From Pelargonium tetragonum (Eukaryota; Streptophyta; Magnoliopsida; Geraniales; Geraniaceae), in assembly GCA_036897445.1 (NCBI GenBank), contig JAYMTL010000087.1, positions 1-64,000 of the forward strand: 64,000 nt of DNA, in the 5' to 3' direction. Positions 14,935 to 27,452 of this stretch are shown here, in pieces. Numbering within the stretch: the first letter of the stretch is position 1; each line of letters starts with the position of its first letter. Below the pieces are notes generated by a model, which made no database searches, was not told the DNA's origin, and saw only the letters and a list, made by a program, of their open reading frames with translations. The position numbers were made by a program, and so were the translations under genes.

Positions 14935-15006
14935 GGAACTTGAACCTATGACTTCAAACGCACTTAGATTTCCCGAATGGAATGGTAAACGCAGTCAGCT
15001 AGCATA
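14935..15006 (-). other. Possible tRNA-like fragment
   Basis: Read on the - strand, a T-arm-like AGGTTCAAGTTCC (14935-14947) lies about 40 bases after a D-arm-like GCTGACTGCGTTTACC. The T stem does not pair well and no acceptor stem is found. Weak on its own; listed because similar fragments recur in the tract. Confidence 0.15.
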
Positions 15007-15286
15007 GGCAACTTACTTTTTTATTCCTATTACTTACTTAGAGCGATAACTTTAATTGATTTCACACACAAGAATCACTTAAGATAGAGCTTGATTTTTT
15101 GTTCTAATCCTTATTCCATGTACATTCAAGCTGTTTTTTTAAGTCTTAGATTTATACTTGGTAAGGGGGCCCATAAATTCTAAAGACATAGTTTCTAATA
15201 GGTGCCCCTCTTCTAGTTACTCGTCTTTTTTCAGAACACGATTTTGATAAAGTATCCTGTTTCCATTAGTTAACCAGGGCCCTCCA

Positions 15287-15341
15287 GCGGCTTGAACCTG
15301 CGACCATTCCTATAAACCGAGCTTCGATCTACCGTCCCGAT
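15287..15341 (-). other. tRNA-like fragment (T and D arms at tRNA spacing)
   Basis: On the + strand GAACCTGCGACC (the complement of a T-arm with GGTTC) is followed 22 bases later by TCTACCG (the complement of a D-loop entry), the same spacing and wording seen in real tRNA genes read from the opposite strand. The anticodon stem and much of the T stem do not pair, so no anticodon can be assigned and it would not fold as a working tRNA. A decayed organelle-type tRNA or a chance look-alike are both possible. Confidence 0.3.
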
Positions 15342-17241
15342 TTTGAACCATAGGCTTTTGTCTCTATAATTAGTTTTTTACCAGTCTTACTTCTTAAGAG
15401 ACGAGGGCATTACGCTATTCTTTTCTGTACTACTATTTTAGACTTCTTTAAATTCAAAATATTTAGGGAGCTTTATTTAGATTTATTATATACATATTCA
15501 TACATATTAGGATTCCCGCGGGGTCTGCTTATATCATAATAAAGAACCTTCTTACTTAAGCAAAAAGTTTACCTTATGTTTAAAACCAGGGTAAGTACTT
15601 TATTAGAATTAGAGTTCCTCTCAAAACTTGGCATTATGCGTTAGTATTCTTAAGGATTTTTTTAGATACGAGCAAAAGTCTTTAATATTACTTCACGGGC
15701 CACAGATTCTCAACTAAGAAAGTACAAAAATTCTTGTAAGTCTTTATTCCTTTTATTCTATCTTTCTTTACTTGTTCTTAAAATACCTGGCACAGGAAAC
15801 CCCAAAATAAAAGTTTCATTTACAGAGTCTAATAAAAAGAAGGAGAGGTCTCACAAAAAGGAGTTTTAGCTTTTTAAAAGATATAGGCGTTAGTTAAGAG
15901 AGCAGTTCTAAGAGCTCAAAGGGGCTCAGACTTTGTAGACGCCTGAATTTTTACAAAGTGGGTAAATCCCGAGTCAAGGGTTCTTTTACAGATACAAAGA
16001 GAAGTGGGTTTAATTTGATAACGATAAGGCCCTGCTAAAGTCTTTTTTGTAGAATGCATGTAAGGTAAGATAGTCCTAAATACGGCTACCTAATTAATAA
16101 TAGGGTTGCTTTTTCATGAGGGACCTATATTCTTGTCTTTCTTTCTAGTTTTAGTTGTAAGACTTTACAAAAAATGGAGTGAGACAACACTCGTGTTAAT
16201 AGACAGTAACCCATTAAATAAGAGGAAAAGCAATCCTAGGTGGTTCTGTACTACTTTTTAACCTTTGAGTTACGAGGGAGTATAATAACTCTTTACTTAT
16301 TCTAGGCATTGGGTAAAGTAAGTACTAAAAAAGTAATATCCTGATGCTAGAGGTGCTTATTAATTAAAAAGTCCCCTTTTTGTATCAAGGGCTACTTTTA
16401 GTCAAACGGATGCTGTTACCTTTAATAGCAAGGATATGGATTTACAGATAAAGTAAAGAGGGCCGCTCCTTATAAATAGATTGTTAACCAATGACCTTTC
16501 AAGCGAAAAAGGGTCTTTGCACCTGGGAATAACTCGTTATTAAAGCAACTATGGAGCTCTCTTATTAATATTATTAATTTGAGGATACCAAAAGCTAAGT
16601 TATCTTTCCTCTTTTTTGGAACTGTTTAAAACTCGGGATAAATCTCATTCCTAGGTGTTAACTGGGTTAGCGACCCCTCTTCTTGATCATTTCCTTTTTA
16701 TGGATAGGGGCTTCTAACGGGCATCTTTTTAGAATATAGAAAGCTCTACTTTTTGTGATTGTACTTTACCAGTTCTTGTTTATTAACTTATAGGATCTGG
16801 CCTCTCGACGCCATATAGGCATATTTAAGCCTTTTTACTTTAATAAGTCTCTTCTCCATTTCATAATAGCGCGGAAAGACTTCCCTTTTAAACTTCCAGC
16901 ACGAATCTAAAAAATGAAATGTATTTAAGTTTTGTTTCAAAATCTCTATAAGGGTATAAAATCAGAGCTACTTTTTATTAATTAAGTCCTTCAAAAATTC
17001 TTGATTAACAGGTTAACAAAAAGAGTCTAGTATATTTAAAGTTTTGACACCACATTCCTGAACGAGGCCCCCGTATATAATATAATTAAAGATAGGGTTT
17101 CCGGGGAATACTCGATTGATAAGGAAGTTTACTTTAGGTATAAGGTATAACTTCCTACTCTTTCCATTTTCCTCATCCTAAAGAATACCAGGGGATATCC
17201 AAGACAAGAGAAACTTTTAGGCCTACTTTCTATAACAAAAA

Positions 17242-17293
17242 GATTTTGAACCTGCACATGCCCTACAACTTGATCAGTATTTTACCCACGTGA
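17242..17293 (-). other. tRNA-like fragment
   Basis: TTTGAACCTGCAC (T-arm complement, near 17244-17257) is followed by TTTACCCACGTGA (17281-17293), resembling the D-arm complement. The gap is near that of a tRNA but the stems are not conserved. No anticodon is assignable. Confidence 0.2.
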
Positions 17294-18233
17294 AATAGGG
17301 ATTAAATGTAACTCAGTTTTTTATTACCAAAACTTAAAAAGCAGAATGTCACTTAACACTCTACCTCTAGTGTTGGTTGATTGCCATAACTTGTAATATA
17401 TTGCAGTTCAGCAAGATAAGGTTGTAAAGATTTTAAGGGATTCCCATTTCCCAAAGGCGGGTACCCCCTATCCTATACTCTTTATTTGAATTAAACCCTC
17501 CTAAAATTTGTAGTTAATGCGCTCCTCTAAATCAATTTGCGAAATAACCTAATATATAAACAAAGGAGGGCTTAATGGTATAGAAAAGCCTTAAATAAAA
17601 AATAGGCTAAGTATGTCCTTACCTTGTTTTGAGACAGGGAACTCCTTATATAAGCCAAGTGCAGTAAAATTCCTACTCAAAAGGTCCCCGAATCCTTAAT
17701 ATCCTCCCAGCGTTTTGCCTATTAGCTACTTATTTTGAACCCCTGAAAAAGGAAACCTCGTCCCTACTTTAATAATTTAGTTTTTTTTTTACTCCCGGGA
17801 TCCGGTTTACTAAACAAGGGGCTCTCTCCTACTATTATACGCGCTAACAAAAGGAAAGTCAAGAGTTACTGCGGCATCTCCCCAAAGCTTCTTTATAGCC
17901 AATGCCTCGTTAATTCACATCTCTAACCAGGATTTTTATAGAAGATAAAAGAAGGGCCCTTATAAATAAAGACTTGAATACAAAAAAGGTAATTTATAGT
18001 GAGGCTAAAATGGCTTTTTCAGACTTAACCCTACAGTTACAAGAGATAATCTTAAAATATTTATGCCCGTCTCCAAGTTGGTATAAGGCATTAAAAGAAA
18101 AAGAAAGACTATAACTCGACCCTATCGCTTGTTTAGCTACAGCATTTCTATATATTCTGAAACTGTTATCATTTGCCTGAGGTTAAGTTATAATCTATTC
18201 TTATGATCCGAGCCCAGTAACCTAGGATCCACG

Positions 18234-18290
18234 AGCTTTTGACCGACCAGATATAGAGTACTCTTACCACGCAAAAATCTTTGCTTTCCC
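18234..18290 (-). other. tRNA-like fragment related to one at 55.9 kb
   Basis: GCTTTTGACCGACC resembles a T-arm complement, and CTCTTACCACGCAAAAA (18261 on) resembles a D-arm complement. The wording TACCACGCAAAA followed by GCTTTC recurs at 55960-55980, so the two fragments may share an origin. Stems do not pair fully. Confidence 0.2.
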
Positions 18291-21200
18291 TAACCGGGGC
18301 TTGTTACCTTTTTAAGTCCTCCCATTTTCCTAAGAAAAAACTTTTTAAAAGATAGTTGTGTTTCTAGATTTATGATTATTCCAGGTTTCTGATTCAGGAT
18401 AATAAAATAATAAAGAGAGTCCTGTTAAATTTAGGATTAAAACCAAGTTTCTGTTTTCCGGTTAAAGGTACGCATTTAAAAAAAGAACTTTTAGGGCCCC
18501 TAAAATCCTACTTAGGTTTTTGTCTTTAGAAAATTTATAGTAGAAAGGTTAGGAGTCTATTAAAAAGAAAGTAAATACTAGCTAGATCGAGGTAGTTGCT
18601 TAGAGGCTTCACGGATATTTAGGAAATTGTAATTACAGGTTTTAATGAACAAAGTGTAGGTATTAAGAAACAAGCTATTTTAAGAATATGAGGATGGCTA
18701 AGAGGTAGGTCAGTAAGAAGTAGTTGGGGTATAGACAGTTTTAGCGGATACTCTTGGAAAGTTAGCTCCTTTCCTTACAAGGTTACCGTGGCGAAATGTA
18801 GTTTATGAATTCCCTTTTAACTAAGAGAGGGCTTTACGATTTGACACCCGGGCAAATTGTTTTTCCTTTAGTGTTTACTAGACCCGCACACAGATATTAG
18901 GATAAAGTTGAAGCGGAATCCTGATAAAAAGCAAAGGAGTTCTTAAAAATCCTACGGAGCCTAAGGCCAAATTTACTGCTATCAATACTGAAAGTAAGTA
19001 ACGGGGTTTTAACTTCTGGGAATTCCTCGTGGGATAGGAGAAGTAAAATATATTAACACGGCTTGCGCCTTTCCCTGGGGGGACTCTTTAAAATTGGGAA
19101 ATTGCCCCTTTACTTTAAACGTTCCTTGTTAATGTAGGTAAAAAGAAGATAGTTTTAATGTAACAAGCATTAGTTATATAAACTAAAAAAGGTCTCGCTT
19201 TTGGTAACGTGGTTCACTTCTGTTTGATAGCGCTCCCTAGGGAAAGCCCTAAAAAAACTTGCACTTCCTCGCGTGGAAAGGCTCCTTCCTGGGCGGAGTT
19301 TCGGACAAGAATGGAAGGTTTTAGAGTGAGAATTTAAGGGACGCCTTCATACCACAGCTTTTTAGAGGGTTTATCGTGTAAAAGGACTAAGCCCCGACAC
19401 TCTTGTTACATATATTCTAAACTCTCTACTTTCTTTTTATTCCCGAGATTCTAGTATTGTCTAGTTTATAACGCAAAAGTACTCCTTATCAAGCTCGACG
19501 AAGCCAATTTTAACAAAAAAGTACAAGGTATCTTATTTTTAAAATAACTCTTGGATCGGGGGCTTCTAAAGTGGGCTTTCCCAAGCGCATACTCTTCCTA
19601 GCATATTTTTCGAGATTAAGAATTCTAGTAATTAAGTTCTAATAGGACTCTCATATTCATATAAAGTTTCTTTTATAAAACTAATAGAAGCCTGTTAAAA
19701 TACAGAAGCAGAAATGAGGAACTATGCTTTGTGAAGCGTAACTAAACCCAGCCCGAGTTCTCTGTAATTTACCTACTAAAGAAGCTCGAGATAATAAACT
19801 CTTATAGGACAGGAAACTCCCAAATTTCGGGACTTAAGAAGGCTGTGGGTGTCCTATACCATACCAATAGATTTTTTCTTACTTATGTAATTTTTAGACT
19901 CTATTTTTTAATAAGGCCCCTTGGTTAAACATCATACGTTAAGAGCTCCCTTTTGTTTTGCTTCCCCGATCGATATAACTTATTACGAAACTTTTTGGGC
20001 TAGAAAACGCCGTTTAGATTAACCTATATAAAGACAACTATAAACTTTCTTTTTTAGTGAGGGATACTTTTAGTATCAAAGTAAAGATAAAGTTAGTATA
20101 AGGGACAGACAACTAGACGGGTGCTTACAGAAAATCCTTTTTAAGATCGAAAAAGTTAATATTGTAAAAGGTTCTTTATCTTTTGTGGTTTTTATAAGAA
20201 GCTGGCATTATACACTACTGGGTGCTTGGTATTTTTCCTCGGTAACTTGTACCTTGTTTTTTTTATCAAATAAAAGGTAAAAGGTTATCCGGATCCGCCA
20301 CAAGCATAGTTATAAATCCAAGAGAATCTCCTAGCAGACACTGTCTTAGACCTAGAAAGAATCTGAACAATATCCTTATTAAAAGAGCCGTAACCTATGG
20401 ATTAATTTAGCTAAAACCGAAAAATTATATCTAGCGAGACCCGTAGATAGCTTAGACTCCTGCCTAAAAGGCGCCTACAATGGAAACCTCTCGATCGAAA
20501 TTAGAGAGCTGGACTGCAAGCTAAGAAAATAAAGTACTTTAGGCCCCAGTAAGATTTGTATCATAAAAGGGAGCTTACCGCAAAAACTATTGAGTGAGAA
20601 ATCCTCTTCGTTGTAAAAAAGCTCGGTTAGGCGATCGCCTGCTTACCCTCCTCCATTCTTTTAAATATTGTTTGCTGAACTTGTTGACCAAAGCCGGACA
20701 TTTTTAGTTAATATACTTCTGTCTATGTTGAGGCTGAAGTTGTATTCTAATTCGAGATACTATTCTTAATAAATAAGTTTACCGAAGACTTAATGTGGTT
20801 AAAAAAAGCCCAGACCCCTCCTCGGACAATTCTGGTTTATGACGCAATCTTGATTCATTAAATTTAGCATCCTTCGTAACCCAGTAAGAGGCAGCCCCTT
20901 TTTAATTAAAAAAGAAGTCTACGTTAACCTTTTTATTTTTACGAGATCCATATTCACAGGTCCTTGTGAGCCTTTACTTTCTGGTAATTCTAACTAAGGA
21001 TTAAAATTGTTAATATCCCTTTAAAAAGGTATCGGAATGGACTATTACCACTATTCTCTTCTGCAAGGGCTAAAAACTCTATTACAGGGAATTCCTAAAA
21101 TCCCCAGTAACATCTCGAAGTAATAACAAAAGTATATGCCTAATATATTTAAAGGGAACAAAATGTCAACAAAAGCTACTCACAAATCAAGTTGAATGCC

Positions 21201-22328
21201 GGGGGCATGCCTAGCCCATAAACACTTCAAAAACTTGTGTCTCCTAAAAAATATATATAACCACCTATAAAGCATTCTTTAGGATTTTTACTCCGTGTCA
21301 TTTGCTTGTAGTAAGGCCCAAACTATCAGGCTTTGGACAAAGCCATTTTGTTTCTCTAGGCTTCAGAAAATAGAAATTTTTTAGCGCTATAGATATCAGA
21401 GAGCGGGCTTACACTACTTGTTATTTTACTATAATTATAGAAACTTTCGCATATGAGGAAGGGACTTCTTTCGATTTTCTATTAAAAACCACTTGCAAAA
21501 ATGAAAATAAAATACCAAAGCAGCTGAGGAAACCCCACATGTAACTGAAATCCCTGGTGTGGAAAATTTAATAGAAATAACTAGTATTACAAAAAGATAT
21601 CGATAACAACCAGCTTTTAAAACATAAAACTTTGAATAAATAAGTATACCACTCTTGTGTAACCCTATATGAAAAAGTTCTTGATAAGTCCTTATTGAAT
21701 ATTTACGGGATCCCTTTATAGAGGATGAGAGAAAAGTCAATCTGTTATATACAACAAGTGGAAGGGGGTATGCTAAAACCTAACATATTAGATTCTTATC
21801 AAAGTACCTAACCCATTATAACAAGTATTTATATTATAGTAGGATCTCCATATAAATTGAAAAGTGTGCAGTTACCCCCAACTCTTTCTAAAGTCCTGGT
21901 TACTTTTGCTAGCTAGTGTATAAAAACAAGCCTCTTGGTTTAGCCCTGTATTACTCCACCCGTAATAGTAAGGATAGTTAAGTGCTCGCATTCAGACCCC
22001 TTTAGCATTCTATCCTGATTCCCTTATCTTCTCTAGAAATCCTATAAACTATAAACATAGCTTTTTTGTTCTTGGTGTGTGATAATACTTTTTCTTTTTA
22101 AGTCCTATACAGGTTAGTGTATACCTCGAAAAGAATAAGATAAATTTTATAATATAAAAAAGAAGTGTAACTTATGAAAAAGGGTCCTAATAATTAAGAA
22201 TTAAAGCATTTCAGGCATTTTATACAGTCAAACAGAAAGAAATTGAAATCTTGAAGTAGGGAATCCCGAAGGTGTACAAACTTAAATATGGGTAATAAAG
22301 GCCTTAGAGTATCAAAAATGAACACGCT

Positions 22329-22380
22329 AGGGGCTGGTCAAATATTAAATGTAGTATAACACATCTAATGGACAGCCCCT
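22329..22380 (+). repeat. GC-rich bulged hairpin
   Basis: AGGGGCTG (22329-22336) pairs with CAGCCCCT (22373-22380). After a bulged G, two more pairs (TC with GA) extend the stem to ten around a loop of about 31 bases. No poly-T run follows that would make a convincing bacterial-type terminator. Confidence 0.4.
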
Positions 22381-22566
22381 TTTAGAATCCATTTGTCAGT
22401 AAAGGAAATCCCTATACAAAGACTTTAGTATCTAGTAGGAAATCCTGAAATACATAAGATTAGCAAACTAAGACTTATATATGCACAAAACCCTGCTTGA
22501 ATCTTTAGGAAAGTCAAAAAGGTTGCTCCCCCAAGAGATCTCTCTGAAAAGTTTGGGTGTAACTCT

Positions 22567-23434
22567 AGGTATCGCAGATAAAGAGTAAGGGATAGAGACT
22601 AGGAAAGGTATGCAGAATAGGTTTTATACAACAAATTTATGAGTCACTGGTTGCAAGAAATATAGTAAAAAAAAAGAGCTCAAAAGCTTCCGGGTTAACC
22701 TACTCCAAGGCAAAGCGGTACTTGCGCGAAAGGATTCCATCTATAATTTAGTGTATGACAACCCCCTTTTTATTTAAAAGATTTGTAGGATCCTTTTTCT
22801 ATCTTTAGTTTTCTGAGTAAAAAGGCCGAGCAGTATTGTATAAATAAAAATCTTTCTTTTGTTAAAATCTGAAGCCTAAAGGCTTTTTTAGGTTTAGGTC
22901 TAAAATAATAAGGAATAGGTCCGTCCCCTTTAAAGGTTAGACTTAGGAATAAGTCACTAGGAAGTTGCTGCGATTAGAATCTAAGTCTTCTTTTTGTTTT
23001 TGTACTTTTGTTAGGGAATAAAAGAAAGGGGCTAAAGAGTAAATGAACTGAAGTTGGTGTAAGTCTGTACTCTCATATACATATAAGTTAACCTTCCTCG
23101 GTACCCTTCAGTCGCTAAGATATAGTGTCTGATTAATATTTCTTGTTTTGTTTCCTACTATAGCAATAACTACAGCGAGGGATATAGCTTAATAAGACTA
23201 ACACAATACTAGAACTCCTATATTATATACATATACTAGTACATATACTAGAATGACTTTAGATAACTCTATTACAAAATGATTAAGAGGTCTAATAGGG
23301 AACAAAACTCCTAGCTACTCTATTCTTCTTATCGTAGCTACACTAAGCCCAGGCTGCAAGAGGACCCATATCCATAAGAGAAGGGAGCAGCTCTAAAGAC
23401 TAAGGCTCAAAAAAGGTATCGCAGATAAAGAGTA
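22567..23434 (+). repeat. 21-bp exact direct repeat pair
   Basis: The same 21 bases, starting AGGTATCGCAG and ending ATAAAGAGTA, occur at 22567-22587 and 23414-23434, 847 bp apart in the same orientation. A match of this length is not expected by chance in the window. Both lie in or beside purine-rich island sequence, and both are followed by GGTATGxxxxATAG-like words, so they probably mark two copies of one diverged element. Confidence 0.75.
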
Positions 23435-23480
23435 TAGGTATGATACATAGAAGTAAAGTAATAAAAAGAATTGGGTAGGA
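23051..23480 (+). repeat. Island-family member with head module
   Basis: The head (23051-23100) carries TTGGTGT, then CTGTACT, then TATAAGTTAACCTTCCTC, the last 18 bases identical to 29498-29515. Downstream come TATATA-rich words (23220-23260) and a purine-rich block with AAAGACTAAGGCTCAAAAA (near 23400), as in other islands. Frames are short and closed. The module order suggests a diverged repeat rather than a gene. Confidence 0.5.
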
Positions 23481-25690
23481 GTAAGAAAGTGAGGAATGAC
23501 TAAAAGTAAAGGAGTCCCTTTAGGCATCTACAAGCAAGGTGGATAGGTAGATTCGGGGTTTTTCTAATCCAGGATATTGCAAAGGTAAGGGCTTTCAAGT
23601 CAGTAAAGTTGTTTCTGAAAGTGGATAATAAAGGAAAGATTTTCGCGGTAAAACAAAGAAAAAATAATAGGTATCCTAACTTGTGTTTTAGTGAAAGGAA
23701 ATAACCTTAGAATTAGTTCTTTTATAGTTCTAATGGTTCTAATAAAACGAATTCTGACTTCTTAAAAAGCACCTGTTTACCTGGTATCATAGCTCGAAGG
23801 GAGAGATTTTATAAAACTTAGGTCCCAAAAAAGAGGGATTTGAACTAAAAGCACTTGGGAACTTGCCGAATCGTTCTACATGAGAAGAGTAAAAAGGACC
23901 GGATGCTAGAAGATCCTTGGTTATTTCGCACAGAATTTTGAAAAATATAATAAGTTTCAGTTTATCCTACTATACAGGACAGGATTGTCTTTCTAATGAA
24001 TATAACAGTTCAGAGTCAGACAGAAAAAACTAGCTTGACTATTCAGGTTCCATAAGCAAAAGCAAGCATTTAATGGGCATTTCATTTTTCTAGAGGGCCC
24101 TTTAGTAACCTTGTTAGTTAGGCTCCTTTAGGGTAGTCTTCCTTTTTTTGGGTGCATAATTAAGGGCGTTCCCATAGGACTATAATTAGTCAGAATTTTC
24201 TTAATACTATAAATAAAGCGAGAGGATTCTAATTTACTTGAAATGTCACAAATTAGGTTACAGAATTTACATAATCAAGACTAGAAAAAGAGTACGCTTG
24301 GTCAAAAAATTTGACCCCAGATATTTAGAGGTCTTTGGTCTTACTTTAGGTTATCCGAGCTCTTAGGCGGGTTTATCAAAGGGTATAGCATCCCATATAG
24401 TAGTTAACAGGAATTTTTATTTAGTAGTTTAATATTTACCTCTGTCCTTTTTAGATTTATTGAACTTAAATTTCAGGAATAAAAAGATTATACGAGTATT
24501 CCCGTAAAAGTAAGAAACAAATAGGTTTCCTTCTAAAAACTTTCTAATAAAGGACTCGAAAGGCCTAATCCTGATAGAGGTGTACCCTCCCCCCGCTTTA
24601 CTAGATTTAGTGAGAAGAATTCCAGTCACGTAAAAGAGTAGGAAATTCTCTATTTTTGTGTAAGGGATTCCTTTATTTAATTATAGTAAGTATGCCAGAA
24701 TTTTCATTTCCTTTTCAATGTACACTTTAATTACGGATTTTCCATGACCTAAAGATTAAAAGGACTTCTGACGACAGCGCCCTCGACCTTCGGTTATTTG
24801 TCAAGAGTATAGCTTGTGACGGGCCTTTTTAGTATCCACTACTTGTAAGTTGAGGCCGGAAACTCCGTGTAAGATAAATCAAAAAAAGGGGGCATTTTCT
24901 ATTCATTTTATTCCCTAAGATTCTAGAGAAACGGACTTTTTAAGAATTTGGGATAGCAGATTCCTAGCTTTAGCCCTAAGTTTATAAAGCTTCAAAAGAG
25001 CATAGAACCCCAGACTTTGCAAAATATCCAGGATTATAATAAACTCCTCTTTATTGTGTACTAAAACTTACTCTAAATACAAACCTCAAATTTACAGAGC
25101 CCTAGAAGTTCTTTCGGAATTGGAAACTAAGAATTTCTGGAATAAACTATATACCATACTCTTTAAGTAAATACTTTCAAAAACGCGGAGGAAACCTTTA
25201 GGTTACTAATTACAAAATAAAAAAAGGATAACAAGATAAATTCCTTTCTAAATGAAAACTAATTAGTGAGGGCATAGCAGAAGTAAAATAGATTCGGGAC
25301 CTGTAACTTGGTTTTAAATTCCTAAGATTCGGGTTTTAAAAGCTCGTACTTGTAATAAAATTCTTAAGAAAAAAGGGCCTCCCTATTTCCTATAAAAGCA
25401 AAAGGATTCCTGTATTATTTACTTAGGCTTCAGATTTAATACAATAAAGAATAAATAGAAATTTGAAAACAAAGTATGCACAAATTCTTTTGTTTATCAC
25501 ACGTTTAGTGGCCTAGTATTCCATACCTTTGACTTTTACCCTTTTGCAGAAAGATTTACTATATAATTTGCATGACTTGCTTTTTCAGATTTAAGAAATG
25601 AGGACACTAGCTGAGCTAGAAAAAAAAGGTTATCTGTTAATGGAACTTTCTTAAAGTTTTTATCTTACCTGCTACAGGAAAAAAACTAAC
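23480..25690. other. AT-rich tract, no gene seen
   Basis: Nothing beyond one tRNA-like fragment (23820-23897) can be supported. The longest open frame is 66 codons (24429-24629, - strand), with no recognisable product. Confidence 0.45.
23820..23897 (-). other. tRNA-like fragment with acceptor-like ends
   Basis: GGTCC near 23821 and GGACC near 23893 can pair as an acceptor stem of about five base pairs. Inside, GGGATTTGAACTA resembles the complement of a T-arm, and GTTCTACATGAG that of a D-arm; total length about 78 bases, as in a tRNA. GAAC/GTTC could make an anticodon stem of four. The T stem does not pair. This is the best whole-length candidate among the fragments, but still degenerate. 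Confidence 0.25.
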
Positions 25691-26190
25691 AACATAAAAC
25701 TCCTATATACTACCTATATACCTATACAATATAAAGATTAATACAATAACTATAAACTAAAATAAGTACAGTTTATAAGACAGGGAATCCCTATCTCTAT
25801 AAGAAAGAGTCTAGCTAGAGGTATTATCAAGACGAAAGTTATTATAGCTGAGAATAAAACAGTAACATTAAAGCAGGTATCATGAAGAGTCTAGGTATAG
25901 CTAAGAAAGTATAGCTAAGAAAGCAGGTATAGTTACTAATAAAAGTCTGCTGAATAAGAAAGATGTAGGTATTGAGATTAAGAGTATTGCTAAGACTAGG
26001 AAGTCTTTTGGCTCTGAAGAGTAGTACAAATACAAAGACTCCGAAAGATGTGTATATCTCTGAAGAAGAAGGGAAAATACAGACTATCTAAACTAAAAAG
26101 TAAGTCAGGCAGAAGATGGTACCTATAAACGTATGTAGATATATTCATTATACTACTAGCATTACCCCCCTTCAGTACCCGGATATAGAC
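25690..26190 (+). repeat. Island-family member: A/T/C block, purine-rich block, CCTTCA module
   Basis: The first 100 bp is A/T/C-rich (CTATATACTACCTATATACC-like). It is followed by a purine-rich block of AAG, AGA and GGTAT words with a tandem repeat at 25895-25922, then TAGCATTACCCCCCTTCAGT (26157 on). TGAAGAGTCTAGGTATAGCTA (in 25883-25909) aligns with a stretch at 28705-28734. Stops occur throughout, so a lysine-rich protein is not encoded. Confidence 0.5.
25895..25922 (+). repeat. Perfect tandem pair of a 14-bp unit
   Basis: GTATAGCTAAGAAA is repeated twice without a gap. AAAGCAGGTAT flanks the pair at 25870-25880 and 25920-25930, giving a second, 50-bp, period. This is the clearest tandem repeat found in the AT-rich tract. 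Confidence 0.75.
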
Positions 26191-26886
26191 CCAACAAATC
26201 TCTCTAGGGCTTACTTCCGTTGCAAGTCCTCCAAAAATAAACGGAATTTAGTCTTTTTGTGATAAAGGGAGGGATCTAAGTGCCTTTTAAGGGCTCTCCG
26301 GATTCCAATTTTGAGGTTTGTTTATAGGAAATTCTAGTAGATAGAGTTCTTTGCAGGTATTCACTGATCGAGAAATTTGTAAATTTTCAATCTCTTAAGT
26401 GAGTTCTTTTTAATATTACTTCTACATAAGAACACTAAGCATATTTGCTTATTATGAATCCCCGTCCCTGCGGGTTTACATATCTACAAAATACAAAGAA
26501 AATAGGAACTTCCCCTAGCTAGTAAATTCTATAAAAAAAGAAGTTTACAACAAGGGTTTCCTTCAGTACACTAAAAAACTAAAGCTGTAATAGGGAATCG
26601 GTAATAGGGAGGCTGGTTAACTCGGTATTGTGATAATAGATTTTGCAAGGAAAAAGAATATAACTAAAAATTTTAAAAGAGGTTTTTTCTTGAAAAGTGC
26701 AAAGCATTTAGGGGTTGTAATTCAGGTTTTTCTACTTTGTCGAGGGTCCAAAATTAAGATTTAGCACTCAGGCGGTAAGAAGTTTTAATAAAAAGACTAA
26801 AAGCCAATAAATTGAGTAAATATAAAAAAGAGGGTTAAGCTAGGAGTTTCCAGTAAGTGAACTCAAGTGAAAGAGGTCTTGTTTTT
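26190..26886. other. AT-rich spacer between islands
   Basis: No gene. CTTCCGTTGCAAG near 26217 resembles the CCGTTGCAGT word of the neighbouring islands, so island-derived sequence may extend into the start of this stretch. Confidence 0.35.
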
Positions 26887-27452
26887 CTTTTGGTGTTGCA
26901 GTGTAAGGTTAACTATACTTATATACTAAATGCCTTCCTTTCTGCTCCGTTGCAGTTAGGCAGAAGGACTTACTCTTTCCTCCTTTTCGATAAGGACAAA
27001 GAACTAGAGGAATGCACTTAAACAAATTAAAACACCTAATAAAAACTTATTAATATCTATATACATAACTACGTAATAATAACCTATAATAGATTTAGAT
27101 AACTGCTATAAGTTACTCTAAGTACTTCCTAGCTACAAAAACTACAAGAGCTCCATTAGAACAAGAACTCTTTTTCTGCTATGTCTCTTGTAAGTACCCC
27201 TTTTCTCCTATAGGTTACTCTTACTAATCTAACTTAAGAGGAAGGGTGTAGCTGATAAGAATAAACAAGAATTAAAAAACAAGCATAAGGCTTATAAAGA
27301 ACAAGTTAAGAATAAAAAGAGGGTGTGTCCTGTACGTATCTACAATAAACTATGTAGCAATAACCTCCTTCACTACGGTTCCTGTCGGTAAGAAGGATTT
27401 CTTATGTAGTATTAAATCTTTTGTATGATAAGAACACGGGAACAAGAGGAAT
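26887..27452 (+). repeat. Island-family member with head, GATAAG and CCTTCA modules
   Basis: The head (26887-26940: TTTGGTGT, AAGGTTAACTATACT, CCTTCCT) aligns with 29457-29515 at roughly three in four bases. CGATAAGGACAAAG...AGAGGAATG (26988-27014) and TGATAAGAACACGGG...AGAGGAAT (27426-27452) are two copies of one word. TAGCAATAACCTCCTTCACT (27355 on) matches modules at 26157 and 42999. A purine-rich block lies between (27230-27330). No open frame of note. Confidence 0.55.

Larger units (their letters stand above)
12880..22540. other. AT-rich tract with tRNA-like fragments, no gene
   Basis: Open frames are at most 101 codons (21435-21740, - strand) and resemble nothing. The stretch holds a 16-bp GC-rich palindrome (13355-13370), tRNA-like fragments on the - strand at about 14.94, 15.29, 17.24 and 18.23 kb, and a 10-bp bulged hairpin at 22329-22380. 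The rest shows no structure that I can support. Confidence 0.45.

Noticed and set aside
22871-22892. Terminator-like AAGCC-TAAA-GGCTT followed by T run
   Set aside because: Five-pair stem in AT-rich DNA with no gene upstream; such patterns arise often by chance.
25800-26110. Possible lysine-rich (histone-like) protein from AAG-rich DNA
   Set aside because: Frequent TAG and TAA in all three + frames; the purine richness is shared with other closed islands.
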